Shown here one piece after another: positions 28,032 to 37,035 of a stretch of 64,000 nucleotides of DNA. Source of the stretch: Fluviibacter phosphoraccumulans_A (lineage in GTDB: Bacteria > Pseudomonadota > Gammaproteobacteria > Burkholderiales > Rhodocyclaceae); assembly GCA_036287865.1 (NCBI GenBank), contig CP126743.1, positions 1,302,001-1,366,000 of the forward strand, in the 5' to 3' direction. Both the position numbers and the translations under genes were made by a program. The notes beneath the pieces are model-generated. The model saw only the letters and a list, made by a program, of their open reading frames with translations, did no database searches and was not told the DNA's origin. The first letter of the stretch is position 1. Each line of letters starts with the position of its first letter.

Positions 28032-29330
28032 TTAAGCCTTTTTGCGCGCTGCCGTTTTAGCAGCTGACTTTTTGGCTGCAGGCTTCTTGGCAGTTACCTT
28101 GCCTGCCTTACGGGCATCGCGGTTGGCACCGATACGCATACGCAATGCGTTCAGCTTGATAAAGCCGCCTGCATCTTTCTGATCGTAAGCACCTGCATCA
28201 TCTTCAAAAGTTGCAATCGTCGGATCGAACAGAGAATCCTGTTTCGAATCACGACCAACGACAATGACGTTACCCTTGTAGAGCTTGAGGCGAACACTAC
28301 CGTTGACGTGCTCCTGAGTATGATCGATCAGCGTCTGCAACGCCTGACGCTCAGGACTCCACCAGTAACCGTTATAGATCAGGCTAGCGTAACGTGGCAT
28401 CAGATCATCTTTCAGATGGGCGACTTCACGATCCAGCGTAATCGACTCAATGGCACGGTGGCCCTTGAGGAGGATGGTCCCACCCGGGGTCTCGTAACAG
28501 CCACGCGACTTCATACCCACGTAGCGGTTTTCCACGAGGTCTAGACGGCCGATGCCATGTTTACCACCCAGCTGGTTGAGCAAAGCCAGAATTTCATGCG
28601 GCTTCATCTTCTTGCCGTTAATGGCCACCGGGTCACCCTTAGCGTACTGGATGTCGATGTACTCGGCCTTGTTAAGGGCATTTTCCGGCGACACGGTCCA
28701 GCGCCATATCGATTCTTCGGCTTCCGCTGCTGGATCTTCCAGGTGACGACCTTCGAAAGAGATATGCAGCAGGTTGGCATCCATCGAGTACGGTGAGCCA
28801 CCCTTCTTGTGCTTCATGTCGATTGGAATGCCATGCGATTCGGCATAATTCATCAGCTTCTCGCGGGAGAGCAGATCCCAGTCGCGCCATGGCGCAATGA
28901 CTTTAACGCCTGGCTTCAGCGCATAAGCACCCAGCTCGAAACGTACCTGGTCATTACCCTTACCGGTTGCGCCATGACAAATCGCATCGGCACCGGTTTT
29001 GTTCACGATCTCGATCAAACGCTTGGCAATCAGCGGACGGGCAATCGAGGTACCCAGCAGGTATTCACCTTCGTACACGGTATTCGCACGGAACATCGGG
29101 AACACGAAATCGCGCACAAACTCTTCACGCAGATCGTCGATAAAAATATTCTTCGGCTTGATACCGAGCTTCAGGGCTTTGGCACGTGCGGGTTCCAGCT
29201 CTTCACCCTGTCCGAGATCGGCAGTGAAAGTGACCACTTCACACCCATAGGTGTCTTGCAGCCATTTCAGAATGACGGAGGTATCCAGACCACCCGAGTA
29301 CGCCAATACTACTTTTTTGATATCGCTCAT
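28032..29330 (-). CDS. argG: Argininosuccinate synthase with lysine/alanine-rich tail
   Basis: ArgG joins citrulline and aspartate with ATP in arginine synthesis. The PP-loop AYSGGLDTS is at residues 10-18. SYEGEYLLGTSIARPLIAK-like and GATGKGNDQVRFE motifs are complete. The conserved part ends at LNALRMRIGANRD near residue 405. About 25 further residues of Lys, Ala and Pro (TAKKPAAKKSAAKTAARKKA) extend it to 432, against a usual 400-410. Nothing suggests a frameshift, and the tail resembles histone-H1-like or nucleoid-protein tails. It ends the argD-argF-argG order on the minus strand. Confidence 0.96.
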   Translation of the reverse strand: MSDIKKVVLAYSGGLDTSVILKWLQDTYGCEVVTFTADLGQGEELEPARAKALKLGIKPKNIFIDDLREEFVRDFVFPMFRANTVYEGEYLLGTSIARPLIAKRLIEIVNKTGADAICHGATGKGNDQVRFELGAYALKPGVKVIAPWRDWDLLSREKLMNYAESHGIPIDMKHKKGGSPYSMDANLLHISFEGRHLEDPAAEAEESIWRWTVSPENALNKAEYIDIQYAKGDPVAINGKKMKPHEILALLNQLGGKHGIGRLDLVENRYVGMKSRGCYETPGGTILLKGHRAIESITLDREVAHLKDDLMPRYASLIYNGYWWSPERQALQTLIDHTQEHVNGSVRLKLYKGNVIVVGRDSKQDSLFDPTIATFEDDAGAYDQKDAGGFIKLNALRMRIGANRDARKAGKVTAKKPAAKKSAAKTAARKKA

Positions 29331-29371
29331 TGCTGCTTTCCGCTCAATATTAAAAACAAAACCACGCTAGA

Positions 29372-30286
29372 TCAGTTAACCCGACCTAGCAATAAAAATT
29401 CCATCAATGCCTTTTGCACATGCAAGCGGCTCTCGGCTTCATCCCAGACCACGCTTTGTGGGCCGTCAATCACGCTGGCCGTCACTTCTTCGCCACGGTG
29501 CGCCGGCAAACAGTGCATGAATAGCGCACCGGGGTTAGCCACACGCATCATGTCGTCATCCACTTGCCAATCGGCAAATGCCTTCAGGCGTGCTTCATTC
29601 TCGGCCTCATAGCCCATCGATGTCCACACGTCGGTAGTGACAAGATCCGCACCGCGTGCCGCATTCATCGGATCAGCAAACACTTCGTAGTGTCCCTGAT
29701 CATTACCGACCAGCGCGGTATCCAGTTCGTAGCCCGGCGGCGTTGAAACATTCACTTTGAAATCGAGAATGCGGGCAGCCTGCAGCCAGGTATTACAGAC
29801 ATTGTTGGCATCACCCACCCAGGCCACCGTTTTGCCGCGCAGATCGCCGCAGTGCTCGTGATAGGTGAAGATATCGGCCAGAATTTGGCAAGGGTGGTAT
29901 TCGTTGGTGAGACCGTTAATGACAGGCACACGCGAATAAGTCGAAAATCGTTCGACAATACTTTGTTCGAAGGTCCGGATCATCACGATATCGCTCATCC
30001 GCGAAATCACCTGCGCCGCATCTTCTACCGGCTCACCCCGACCCAATTGGGAATCACGGGTGTTCAGATAAATCGCAGCACCGCCCAGCTGTTGCATGCC
30101 AGCCTCGAACGAGAGACGCGTACGCGTACTAGCCTTTTCAAAAATCATCACCAGCGTTCGGTCAGTCAGTGGCCAGTACTGTTGATAGGATTTGAAGCGC
30201 TCTTTAATCCAGCATGTACGCGCAAAGAGATACTCGTACTCTTCACGATTCAGATCGCTGAACTGCAAATAATGTCTCAGACTCAT
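29372..30286 (-). CDS. argF: Ornithine carbamoyltransferase
   Basis: ArgF makes citrulline from ornithine and carbamoyl phosphate. The carbamoyl-phosphate motif STRTR is in EKASTRTRLSFEAGM near residue 55. The HPCQILAD motif lies near 130 and HCLPAHRGEEV near 265. It has 304 residues, normal. The ATG at 30286 lies one base after the argD stop, so the three arg genes form one operon. Confidence 0.97.
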   Translation of the reverse strand: MSLRHYLQFSDLNREEYEYLFARTCWIKERFKSYQQYWPLTDRTLVMIFEKASTRTRLSFEAGMQQLGGAAIYLNTRDSQLGRGEPVEDAAQVISRMSDIVMIRTFEQSIVERFSTYSRVPVINGLTNEYHPCQILADIFTYHEHCGDLRGKTVAWVGDANNVCNTWLQAARILDFKVNVSTPPGYELDTALVGNDQGHYEVFADPMNAARGADLVTTDVWTSMGYEAENEARLKAFADWQVDDDMMRVANPGALFMHCLPAHRGEEVTASVIDGPQSVVWDEAESRLHVQKALMEFLLLGRVN

Positions 30287-30287
30287 A

Positions 30288-31460
30288 TTACTTTCCCAGA
30301 TAACGGGTAATCACATCCGTCAAACGCTCGACCAATGTATCAACATCGGCCTGCGCGATATTGAGTGATGGCAACAGGCGCACGACCGAATCAGAGGTGA
30401 CGTTAATCAACAGGCCTGCATCTCGGGCCAGGCCCACTAATTCACCACAAGGTCGATCGAGTTCAATACCAATCATCAAACCACGTCCACGGATATCGCG
30501 CACTTCAGGGTACTCACCGATACGGGCACGAATGCCTTCACGAATTGCGGCGCCCATACGCTCTGCGTTAGACAGCAATTGTTCGCGCTCCAGAACATCA
30601 ATCGTGGTATTTACGGCACGCATTGCCAGCGGGTTTCCGCCAAACGTAGAGCCATGGTTACCCGGCCCGAAAAGACCAGAAGCGCGACCACCCACCATAC
30701 AGGCACCTACCGGTACGCCGGAACCTAAACCTTTAGCCAGCGACACGACATCCGGACGCACACCCGAATGCTGGAAACCGAACCACTTGCCCGTGCGACC
30801 AATGCCGCACTGCACTTCATCGGTCATCAGCAGCCAGCCCTTTTCATCACATAATGCACGTAGGTCACGCTGGAAGTCATCATCGGCCAGATGAATGCCC
30901 CCTTCGCCCTGAATCATTTCCAACAGAACAGCTACTACATTCTTATTGTGCTCCGCGACCTGACGAATAGCCTCGATATCATTGTAGGGAACACGGACAA
31001 AGCCGCTCACCAGCGGTTCAAAGCCTGCCTGGGTTTTACGATTGCCCGTTGCCGACAGCGTTGCCATGGTACGGCCATGAAACGCATGCTCCATCACGAT
31101 AATGTTCGGATTATCGATACCCTGGCGGTGGCCATAAAAGCGCGCGAGCTTGATCGCTGCTTCGTTGGCTTCGCAGCCTGAATTACAGAAGAAAACCTCA
31201 TCCATACCGGACAAAGCTGCTAGCTTTCCGGCCAGCTCATCCTGAAGCGGAATATGGTATAGGTTCGACGTATGGAGCAATTGAGAAGCTTGCTGACGCA
31301 GTGCGCGCACCAGTTCCGGGTGGTTGTGACCCAATGTATTGACGGCAATACCTGACAACGCATCCAGATAGCGTTTGCCTTCGGTATCAACCAGCCAGCT
31401 CCCCTCACCTTGCACAAAGGCAACAGGCTGACGGGCATACGTATTCATCACATGGGTCAT
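30288..31460 (-). CDS. argD: Acetylornithine aminotransferase
   Basis: ArgD is the PLP-dependent transaminase of the acetylated ornithine pathway. The PLP lysine is in LAKGLGSGVPVGA near residue 240. Other family motifs are EAFHGRT-like EHAFHGRTMATLSATGN, the substrate region CGIGRTGKWF and STFGGNPLA. From the ATG at 31460 the protein has 390 residues and begins MTHVMNTYARQPVAF, the usual start. An open frame upstream to 31607 is not family-like. The 168 bases to the divergent DUF3579 gene must hold the operon promoter. Confidence 0.96.
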   Translation of the reverse strand: MTHVMNTYARQPVAFVQGEGSWLVDTEGKRYLDALSGIAVNTLGHNHPELVRALRQQASQLLHTSNLYHIPLQDELAGKLAALSGMDEVFFCNSGCEANEAAIKLARFYGHRQGIDNPNIIVMEHAFHGRTMATLSATGNRKTQAGFEPLVSGFVRVPYNDIEAIRQVAEHNKNVVAVLLEMIQGEGGIHLADDDFQRDLRALCDEKGWLLMTDEVQCGIGRTGKWFGFQHSGVRPDVVSLAKGLGSGVPVGACMVGGRASGLFGPGNHGSTFGGNPLAMRAVNTTIDVLEREQLLSNAERMGAAIREGIRARIGEYPEVRDIRGRGLMIGIELDRPCGELVGLARDAGLLINVTSDSVVRLLPSLNIAQADVDTLVERLTDVITRYLGK

Positions 31461-31628
31461 AAAACTTCTCGGCCTATCGAAAAACAAAAAGCGCCGAGAC
31501 TGAATTCTTAACCAAGCGGTTGCCGAATTCGCATCGCGTCGCGTATTGAAAACATTTATCGTGATTTTATGGCAAAAGTGCGCAGGCATCCACTCCCGCA
31601 AGCGCACAAAAGCCGATAGAACAACGGC

Positions 31629-32015
31629 ATGAACACCCCCGCACCGACAGAAGACGAAAAAACACAGTCAAATCTGTCTCACAGCCTTGTTATTGTTGGT
31701 CGCACACAGGACGGAAAGAAGTTCCGCCCTTCAGACTGGGCTGAACGGCTATGCGGTGTGATGTCCGCTTTCGGCACTGAAAAACGCATGAAATACTCCC
31801 CATACGTCAGCCCGGGCGAATGAGAAGGCGATAAATGTGTCTTTATCGACGGCATCCTTTACGACTTATCCCCGATTGCCTATCGTTTTCTAGCCAACTT
31901 TGCTAAAGATAACGATCTGATGCTGGTCGATGGTGTCTGTAGCCTGGAAGGCTGCAATATCGATGACGCCATGGCGGATGTGGTGGTTTACCCACCTAAC
32001 GTACCTGCCCGCTAA
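31629..32015 (+). pseudogene. DUF3579 protein with single in-frame TGA
   Basis: This matches the small DUF3579 family that lies divergently from argD in many betaproteobacteria; its function is unknown. The reading frame is perfect over 128 codons except for a TGA at 31821-31823. Before it stand FRPSDWAERLCGVMSAF and YSPYVSPGE, typical for the family. After it EGDKCVFIDG, RFLANFAKDNDLM and a Cys-containing end continue, closing with TAA at 32013. No base is gained or lost. It may be a nonsense mutation, a sequencing error, or less likely a recoded codon. Confidence 0.8.
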
Positions 32016-32042
32016 ATCAGCAAATCACCAGCCTACAGACGT

Positions 32043-32068
32043 AAAAAAGCACCCGTGGGTGCTTTTTT
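32043..32068. terminator. Bidirectional terminator DUF3579/rpsT
   Basis: A stem AGCACC / GGTGCT with a 4-base loop is flanked by six A and six T. It lies between the two convergent genes. Confidence 0.85.
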
Positions 32069-32093
32069 ATTGCTTCACACTAAACCCGAAGGC

Positions 32094-32360
32094 TTAGGCA
32101 GCCATGGCTTTAATCTGAGCCGACAGGCGGCTCTTGTGACGCGACGACTTGTTCTTGTGAACGATGCGCTTGTCAGCAATGCTATCAATTGCACTAACTG
32201 CAGCAGCAAATACAGCTTGAGCAGCAGATTTGTCACCAGCCTCAATGGCACGGCGCACTTTTTTGATCGCCGTACGGAACTCGGAGCGCTGGCTGGCGTT
32301 GTGAGCACGCTGCTTATTTGCCTGACGGGCACGTTTGCGGGCTTGGGCGCTATTGGCCAT
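32094..32360 (-). CDS. rpsT: 30S ribosomal protein S20
   Basis: An 88-residue, strongly basic helical protein beginning MANSAQARKRARQANKQRAH. Family segments such as IKKVRRAIEAGDK and RIVHKNKSSRHKSRL are intact. It binds 16S rRNA early in 30S assembly. It is divergent from murJ, a conserved betaproteobacterial arrangement. Confidence 0.97.
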   Translation of the reverse strand: MANSAQARKRARQANKQRAHNASQRSEFRTAIKKVRRAIEAGDKSAAQAVFAAAVSAIDSIADKRIVHKNKSSRHKSRLSAQIKAMAA

Positions 32361-32442
32361 GAAACTTCCTTTGCGGGGGAATTCGAAAACGCGCGACTAT
32401 ACCGGAAAGCTAAAACATTGGCAACCATCGTACAATTCGTCT

Positions 32443-33984
32443 ATGAGTCTGTTTCGTTCCGTCGCCACAGTCAGTGGTTTTACCTTCCTATCCCGCATCC
32501 TCGGCTTTGTCCGGGATTTCGTGATCGCCCGGAGTTTCGGGGCGGATGCCGCCACCGACGCCTTTTTTGTGGCTTTCAAACTCCCGAATCTACTACGTCG
32601 AATGTTCGCCGAGGGCGCATTCTCTCAGGCATTCGTTCCGCTACTGGGTGAATACCATAAACAACGGGGTGAGGCGGAAACCCGGCAACTCATTAATCGT
32701 ACCGGTAGCGCCCTGGGCGCCATTGTTCTAGTGGTGGCACTCCTGGGTATCTGGTGGGCACCCGCTATTGTCACCATTTCCGCCCCCGGCTTTCTCGAAA
32801 CGCCGGACAAGTTCGAGCTAGCTGTCACGCTGACCCGAATTACCTTCCTCTATATCTTCTTTATGTCGATGGTGGCCTTTGCGGCCGGCATATTAAATAC
32901 CTGGAGCCATTTCTCTGTCCCAGCCTTCACACCGGTGCTTCTTAATGTCAGCCTGATATTCATGGCGGCATTTGCCCAAAGCTGGTTCGAGCCGCCGGTT
33001 AAAGCCCTCGCCTGGGGCGTGATTATCGGGGGCATCCTGCAACTGGGCCTGCAGTTCTATGCCCTGCATAGAATCAACCTGCTTCCCCGCTTTACCTTCA
33101 ATCTCAAATCCTGCTGGCAAGACCCCGGCGTCGAGCGCATTGGCCTGCTGATGGTGCCTGCCTTGCTGGGCGTCTCCGTCAGCCAGATTAGTTTGCTGCT
33201 CAACACGGTATTTGCCTCATTCCTGGAAAGCGGCAGTATTTCATGGCTGTACTACGCGGATCGCCTGATGGAGTTTCCTGCCGGCATGCTGGGCGTGGCC
33301 ATCGGCACCGTCATACTGCCCAGTCTCACCCGTCATCACCATGGCGGCGATAAAGCCGCCTATTCCAGCCTGCTCGACTGGGGTCTACGACTCTGCTTCC
33401 TACTTACCCTCCCCGCAGCACTGGGATTAGCCATTCTGGCTGTGCCGCTGATCTCAACGCTCTTTATGCATGGTGCCTTTACCGCGCAAGATGTGAGCGA
33501 GACCAGCCACGCCCTCATTGCTTACAGCGTTGGCCTTAGCGGGCTCATCCTCGTTAAAGTCCTGGCCCCCGGCTTTTATGCCCGCCAGAACCTTAAAACC
33601 CCGGTCAAAATTGCCGTCATCGCGCTTATCTCGACGCAGTTGATGAATCTGGCGTTTATTGGCCCCTTTAAACAGGCCGGCCTGGCACTATCGATCGGCC
33701 TAGCCGCCTGCATCAACGCTGCACTGCTTTATCGGGGTCTGCGTCAGGCCGCCATCTACGAACCGGTACCGGGTTGGACCGGGTTTATGGTCAAGCTGGG
33801 CATCGCTCTGGCGGTTATGGCCGGCATTCTGTTCGCCGGCTACCAGACAGACACTTTCTGGCTTGAAGCCCCCTTTATTGATCGCTTGGTCTGGCTCTCG
33901 GGACTGATTACAGTATCCGGCATCGCCTATGGCCTCACACTATTTTTGCTGGGATTCCGCCCGAGGGACTTTCGCAAAACCTAA
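32443..33984 (+). CDS. murJ: Lipid II flippase MurJ
   Basis: MurJ flips lipid II across the inner membrane for peptidoglycan synthesis. From the ATG at 32443 the protein has 513 residues, begins MSLFRSVATVSGFTFLSRILG, and carries about 14 hydrophobic helices. GFVRDFVIARSFGADAATDAFFVAF, RRMFAEGAFSQAFVPLL and SWLYYADRLMEFPAGMLGVA are hallmark MurJ segments with their charged cavity residues. An upstream extension of the frame overlaps the rpsT promoter and is not family-like. The gene is intact. Confidence 0.96.
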   Translation: MSLFRSVATVSGFTFLSRILGFVRDFVIARSFGADAATDAFFVAFKLPNLLRRMFAEGAFSQAFVPLLGEYHKQRGEAETRQLINRTGSALGAIVLVVALLGIWWAPAIVTISAPGFLETPDKFELAVTLTRITFLYIFFMSMVAFAAGILNTWSHFSVPAFTPVLLNVSLIFMAAFAQSWFEPPVKALAWGVIIGGILQLGLQFYALHRINLLPRFTFNLKSCWQDPGVERIGLLMVPALLGVSVSQISLLLNTVFASFLESGSISWLYYADRLMEFPAGMLGVAIGTVILPSLTRHHHGGDKAAYSSLLDWGLRLCFLLTLPAALGLAILAVPLISTLFMHGAFTAQDVSETSHALIAYSVGLSGLILVKVLAPGFYARQNLKTPVKIAVIALISTQLMNLAFIGPFKQAGLALSIGLAACINAALLYRGLRQAAIYEPVPGWTGFMVKLGIALAVMAGILFAGYQTDTFWLEAPFIDRLVWLSGLITVSGIAYGLTLFLLGFRPRDFRKT

Positions 33985-34054
33985 TCCCGGCGCAGAATCG
34001 TCAAAACACAGGGTGCCATAACCCGATCCAAAAAAACACCGTGAGGAGACATCT

Positions 34055-34681
34055 GTGAAACTGACGAGCCAGAACATTCAGGACAATCAACCCATCGCCG
34101 GGCAATTTGCTTTCTGCATTCCCAACGACAAGTCACACGTTTACCTGGGCAGCAACATGAGCCCCGAGCTCAGCTGGACAGGCGCGCCAGCTGGCACAAA
34201 ATCATTTGCCATATTCTGTGTCGACCCGGATGTGCCTTCAGTGGGCGATAACGTGAATATCGAAGATCGTGTTGTTGCAGCTGATCTACCGCGCGTTGAT
34301 TTCTATCACTGGGTACTGATCGATCTACCGGCTACCACCCAATCGCTGGCAGCAGGTCAATTCTCGAGCGAGGTAACCCCTTGCGGTAAAGCGGGTCCCG
34401 GTGCGCCATTAGGTTCCCGCCAGGGTATTAACGATTACACCGCCTGGTTTGCCAATGATCCGGACATGCGTGGCGATTACTACGGCTATGATGGCCCCTG
34501 CCCACCCTGGAATGACCTGCGTGTGCACCGATATGTCTTTACTGTGTACGCCCTCGATGTTGAAAAACTAGATATCAGTGGCAAGTTCAATGGTGGCGAA
34601 GCCCTTGAGGCGCTCAAAGGACACGTCCTTGGCCAGGCTTCCCTCACTGGCACCTATACCCTGAACGCAGCGTTGCGCTAA
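34055..34681 (+). CDS. YbhB/YbcL-family (PEBP-like) protein
   Basis: A 208-residue protein of the bacterial phosphatidylethanolamine-binding-protein family. The ligand-site motifs are visible: SPELSWTGAPAGTKSF, CVDPDVPS, FYHWVLIDLP and the C-terminal RYVFTVYALD. Function in bacteria is unsettled. The start is a GTG at 34055, supported by a strong Shine-Dalgarno GAGGAG seven bases before it. No signal peptide is seen. PPK2 follows 19 bases downstream, so the two may be co-transcribed. Confidence 0.88.
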   Translation: MKLTSQNIQDNQPIAGQFAFCIPNDKSHVYLGSNMSPELSWTGAPAGTKSFAIFCVDPDVPSVGDNVNIEDRVVAADLPRVDFYHWVLIDLPATTQSLAAGQFSSEVTPCGKAGPGAPLGSRQGINDYTAWFANDPDMRGDYYGYDGPCPPWNDLRVHRYVFTVYALDVEKLDISGKFNGGEALEALKGHVLGQASLTGTYTLNAALR

Positions 34682-34700
34682 CCCGGAAACGGTATCGCCT

Positions 34701-35567
34701 ATGACGCTGACTAAATCGCTCCTTGCGAACAGCACATCCTGTCGCTTGGAGCATGCCTTCGCCAATCAAACGCCCGGCGTGTCAACGGAAAAAGCTGCCA
34801 TTAAAGCGACTGAAAGCATCTCTAAAAAAATACGGTCGCTCCAATATCAGCTGTACGCTGAAAACAAGCAATCCTTACTGATTGTGCTGCAAGGTCTAGA
34901 TGCATCAGGTAAAGACGGCACAATCAAGCACGTATTGGGCATGATGAACCCGCAAGGGTGTACGGTCACAAGTTTCAAGCAACCCACCGCACTGGAGCTA
35001 CGGCACGACTTTCTATGGCGGATACACCCTCACGCCCCGGCGCTTGGGGAGGTTGCCATATTCAACCGCTCCCATTATGAAGACGTGCTAATCGCCCGCG
35101 TCCACAAACTCTGCCCCAAACCACAAATCAACCGCCGATACGAGCAGATCAATCAGTTTGAAACGCTACTTGCAACGCAAAACAACACTCGCATTATCAA
35201 GTTTTTTCTGCATATCAGCCCCGAAGAGCAATTAAACCGGTTTGCAACAAGGCTGAATGACCCGGCCAAGAACTGGAAAATCAGCGAATCAGACTACACC
35301 GAACGCCAATGCTGGGCAGACTACCAAGAGGCCTACAAACGGGCCATTGAAAAAACATCGACCCCAATAGCCCCCTGGTACATTATTCCTGCCGATAACA
35401 AGTGGTATCGCAATTACGCTGTTGCCTCGATTGTGCTGGCAACACTGGAAGACATGACGCCGCAATTACCCAAGCCCAGTGTTAATCTCGACCAGATCCG
35501 GCAAAAATTTCATAGTGCCGTGCTGCAAGAGCGGCAACTTGCAGACAAAAAAGCCAAGAAGAAATAA
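34701..35567 (+). CDS. ppk2: Polyphosphate kinase 2 (polyphosphate:nucleotide phosphotransferase)
   Basis: A 288-residue PPK2-family enzyme that uses polyphosphate to phosphorylate nucleotides. The Walker A LQGLDASGKDG is near residue 57, the lid and Walker B are in FNRSHYEDVLIARVH, and SERQCWADYQEAYKRAI-like and IIPADNKWYRNY segments match the one-domain class. These are soluble P-loop enzymes; AMP or ADP preference cannot be told from the sequence. The C-terminus is lysine-rich. Together with ppk1 it would let the cell both make and spend polyphosphate. Confidence 0.9.
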   Translation: MTLTKSLLANSTSCRLEHAFANQTPGVSTEKAAIKATESISKKIRSLQYQLYAENKQSLLIVLQGLDASGKDGTIKHVLGMMNPQGCTVTSFKQPTALELRHDFLWRIHPHAPALGEVAIFNRSHYEDVLIARVHKLCPKPQINRRYEQINQFETLLATQNNTRIIKFFLHISPEEQLNRFATRLNDPAKNWKISESDYTERQCWADYQEAYKRAIEKTSTPIAPWYIIPADNKWYRNYAVASIVLATLEDMTPQLPKPSVNLDQIRQKFHSAVLQERQLADKKAKKK

Positions 35568-35656
35568 CGAGTTATCCTGCAACCTGCAAACGGGATTTGC
35601 GGCAGCAAAGTCGCACCTGACGTACAATGTAGCTTCCAGAACACCTAGGACACCTG

Positions 35657-36964
35657 ATGGACGTTGCCATACTCATCGCTTTGATTGCGATCAACGCAGT
35701 CTTTGCAATGGCTGAAGTAGCGCTACTTACCGCAAAAAGAAGCAAGCTACAACGCATGGTTGAATCCGGAGACCGTCAGGCTGCCGCAGCCCTAGAACTG
35801 GGCGAAGACCCCAACCGGTTTCTATCAACGGTACAAATTGGCATCACGACCATCGGCATCCTGAATGGTGTCGTGGCTGAATCTGCATTGTCTGAACCTG
35901 TCGCGGTCTGGCTAGAACGCATGGGCGTTAGCGATAGCACCTCCGGTTTGCTGGCATCGACCCTAATCGTTGTCATCATTACTTATTGCAGCATTGTTTT
36001 AGGCGAGCTGGTCCCCAAGCGTATTGGTCAATCCAATCCGGAACCCATCGCCCGCTTAGTCGCTCGACCCATGCTGACGCTGGCTCGCATTGCCCGCCCG
36101 ATGGTAAAACTACTTTCAGGCTCAACCCAGCTCCTTCTGAGACTATTCGGAATTCGCAATCACGTCACCCAGCAGGTCACTGAAGAAGAAATTCATGCCA
36201 TACTGGAAGAAGGCTCGGACGCCGGCATCATCGAGCACAGCGAGCATCAGATGGTGCGCAACGTGTTTCGTCTGGACGATCGTCAGATCACATCCCTGAT
36301 GGTACCCAAGAGCGACATCATTGCCCTGGATATCGAAGAACCCCTTAACGAAAACCTGCAACGCATCCAGGAATCCGAACATTCCCGCTTTCCGGTATGC
36401 AAAGGCGGCTTCGACGAGGTACTCGGCATCATCAATGCCAAGGTACTGCTCGCCCAGACTTTGCGTGACGAAATGCCTGACTTTAAAACGGAACTACAAC
36501 CCGCAGTCTTTGTCCCAGAGTCATTAACCGGGATGGAACTCCTCGAGCACTTCAAGTCCTCTGGCGTACAGATGGCTTTTGTTATTGATGAATACGGTGA
36601 AATACAGGGCATTATTACCCTGCAAGATCTCATCGAAGCAATTGCCGGCGAATTCAAACCCGACGATCACGAGGATGCCTGGGCAATACCCCACGAGGAT
36701 GGATCATGGCTGCTTGACGGCATCATTCCTGTACCCGAACTCAAAGACTGCCTGAAACTCAAAGAACTGCCCGAGGAAGATAAAGGACGCTATAACACCC
36801 TTTCCGGCATGCTTATGCTTCTCATGGGCCAAATCCCAAACGCAGGAGAAATCGTTGATTGGGACTGCTGGCGGTTTGAAGTCGTCGACATGGATGGCAA
36901 GCGCATCGATAAGGTCATCGCAAGTTTGAATAAGGAGGTTGTTGAAACAGAGCCGATGATATAA
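35657..36964 (+). CDS. HlyC/CorC-family transporter-like protein (CNNM + CBS)
   Basis: A 435-residue protein with the CNNM/DUF21 membrane domain (residues 1-185, three or four hydrophobic segments, with EVALLTAKRSKL and the LGELVPKRIG motif). A CBS pair follows (about 205-325, VPKSDIIALDIEEPLNENL, then AFVIDEYGEIQGIITLQDL) and a C-terminal CorC_HlyC domain (345-425). Relatives export or regulate Mg2+/Co2+; the exact ion is unknown. It is intact and stands alone just before the eroded region. Confidence 0.88.
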   Translation: MDVAILIALIAINAVFAMAEVALLTAKRSKLQRMVESGDRQAAAALELGEDPNRFLSTVQIGITTIGILNGVVAESALSEPVAVWLERMGVSDSTSGLLASTLIVVIITYCSIVLGELVPKRIGQSNPEPIARLVARPMLTLARIARPMVKLLSGSTQLLLRLFGIRNHVTQQVTEEEIHAILEEGSDAGIIEHSEHQMVRNVFRLDDRQITSLMVPKSDIIALDIEEPLNENLQRIQESEHSRFPVCKGGFDEVLGIINAKVLLAQTLRDEMPDFKTELQPAVFVPESLTGMELLEHFKSSGVQMAFVIDEYGEIQGIITLQDLIEAIAGEFKPDDHEDAWAIPHEDGSWLLDGIIPVPELKDCLKLKELPEEDKGRYNTLSGMLMLLMGQIPNAGEIVDWDCWRFEVVDMDGKRIDKVIASLNKEVVETEPMI

Positions 36965-37035
36965 AACGGCACGAAGCTTGCGTCTCTAAAACCATCTTTA
37001 ATCAGCTCTTAAGGTCAAACCCTTAAAATTCGCAC

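Noticed and set aside
31461..31607. Longer ArgD N-terminus starting at 31607
   Set aside because: The extra 49 residues resemble no ArgD sequence and would fill the divergent promoter region.
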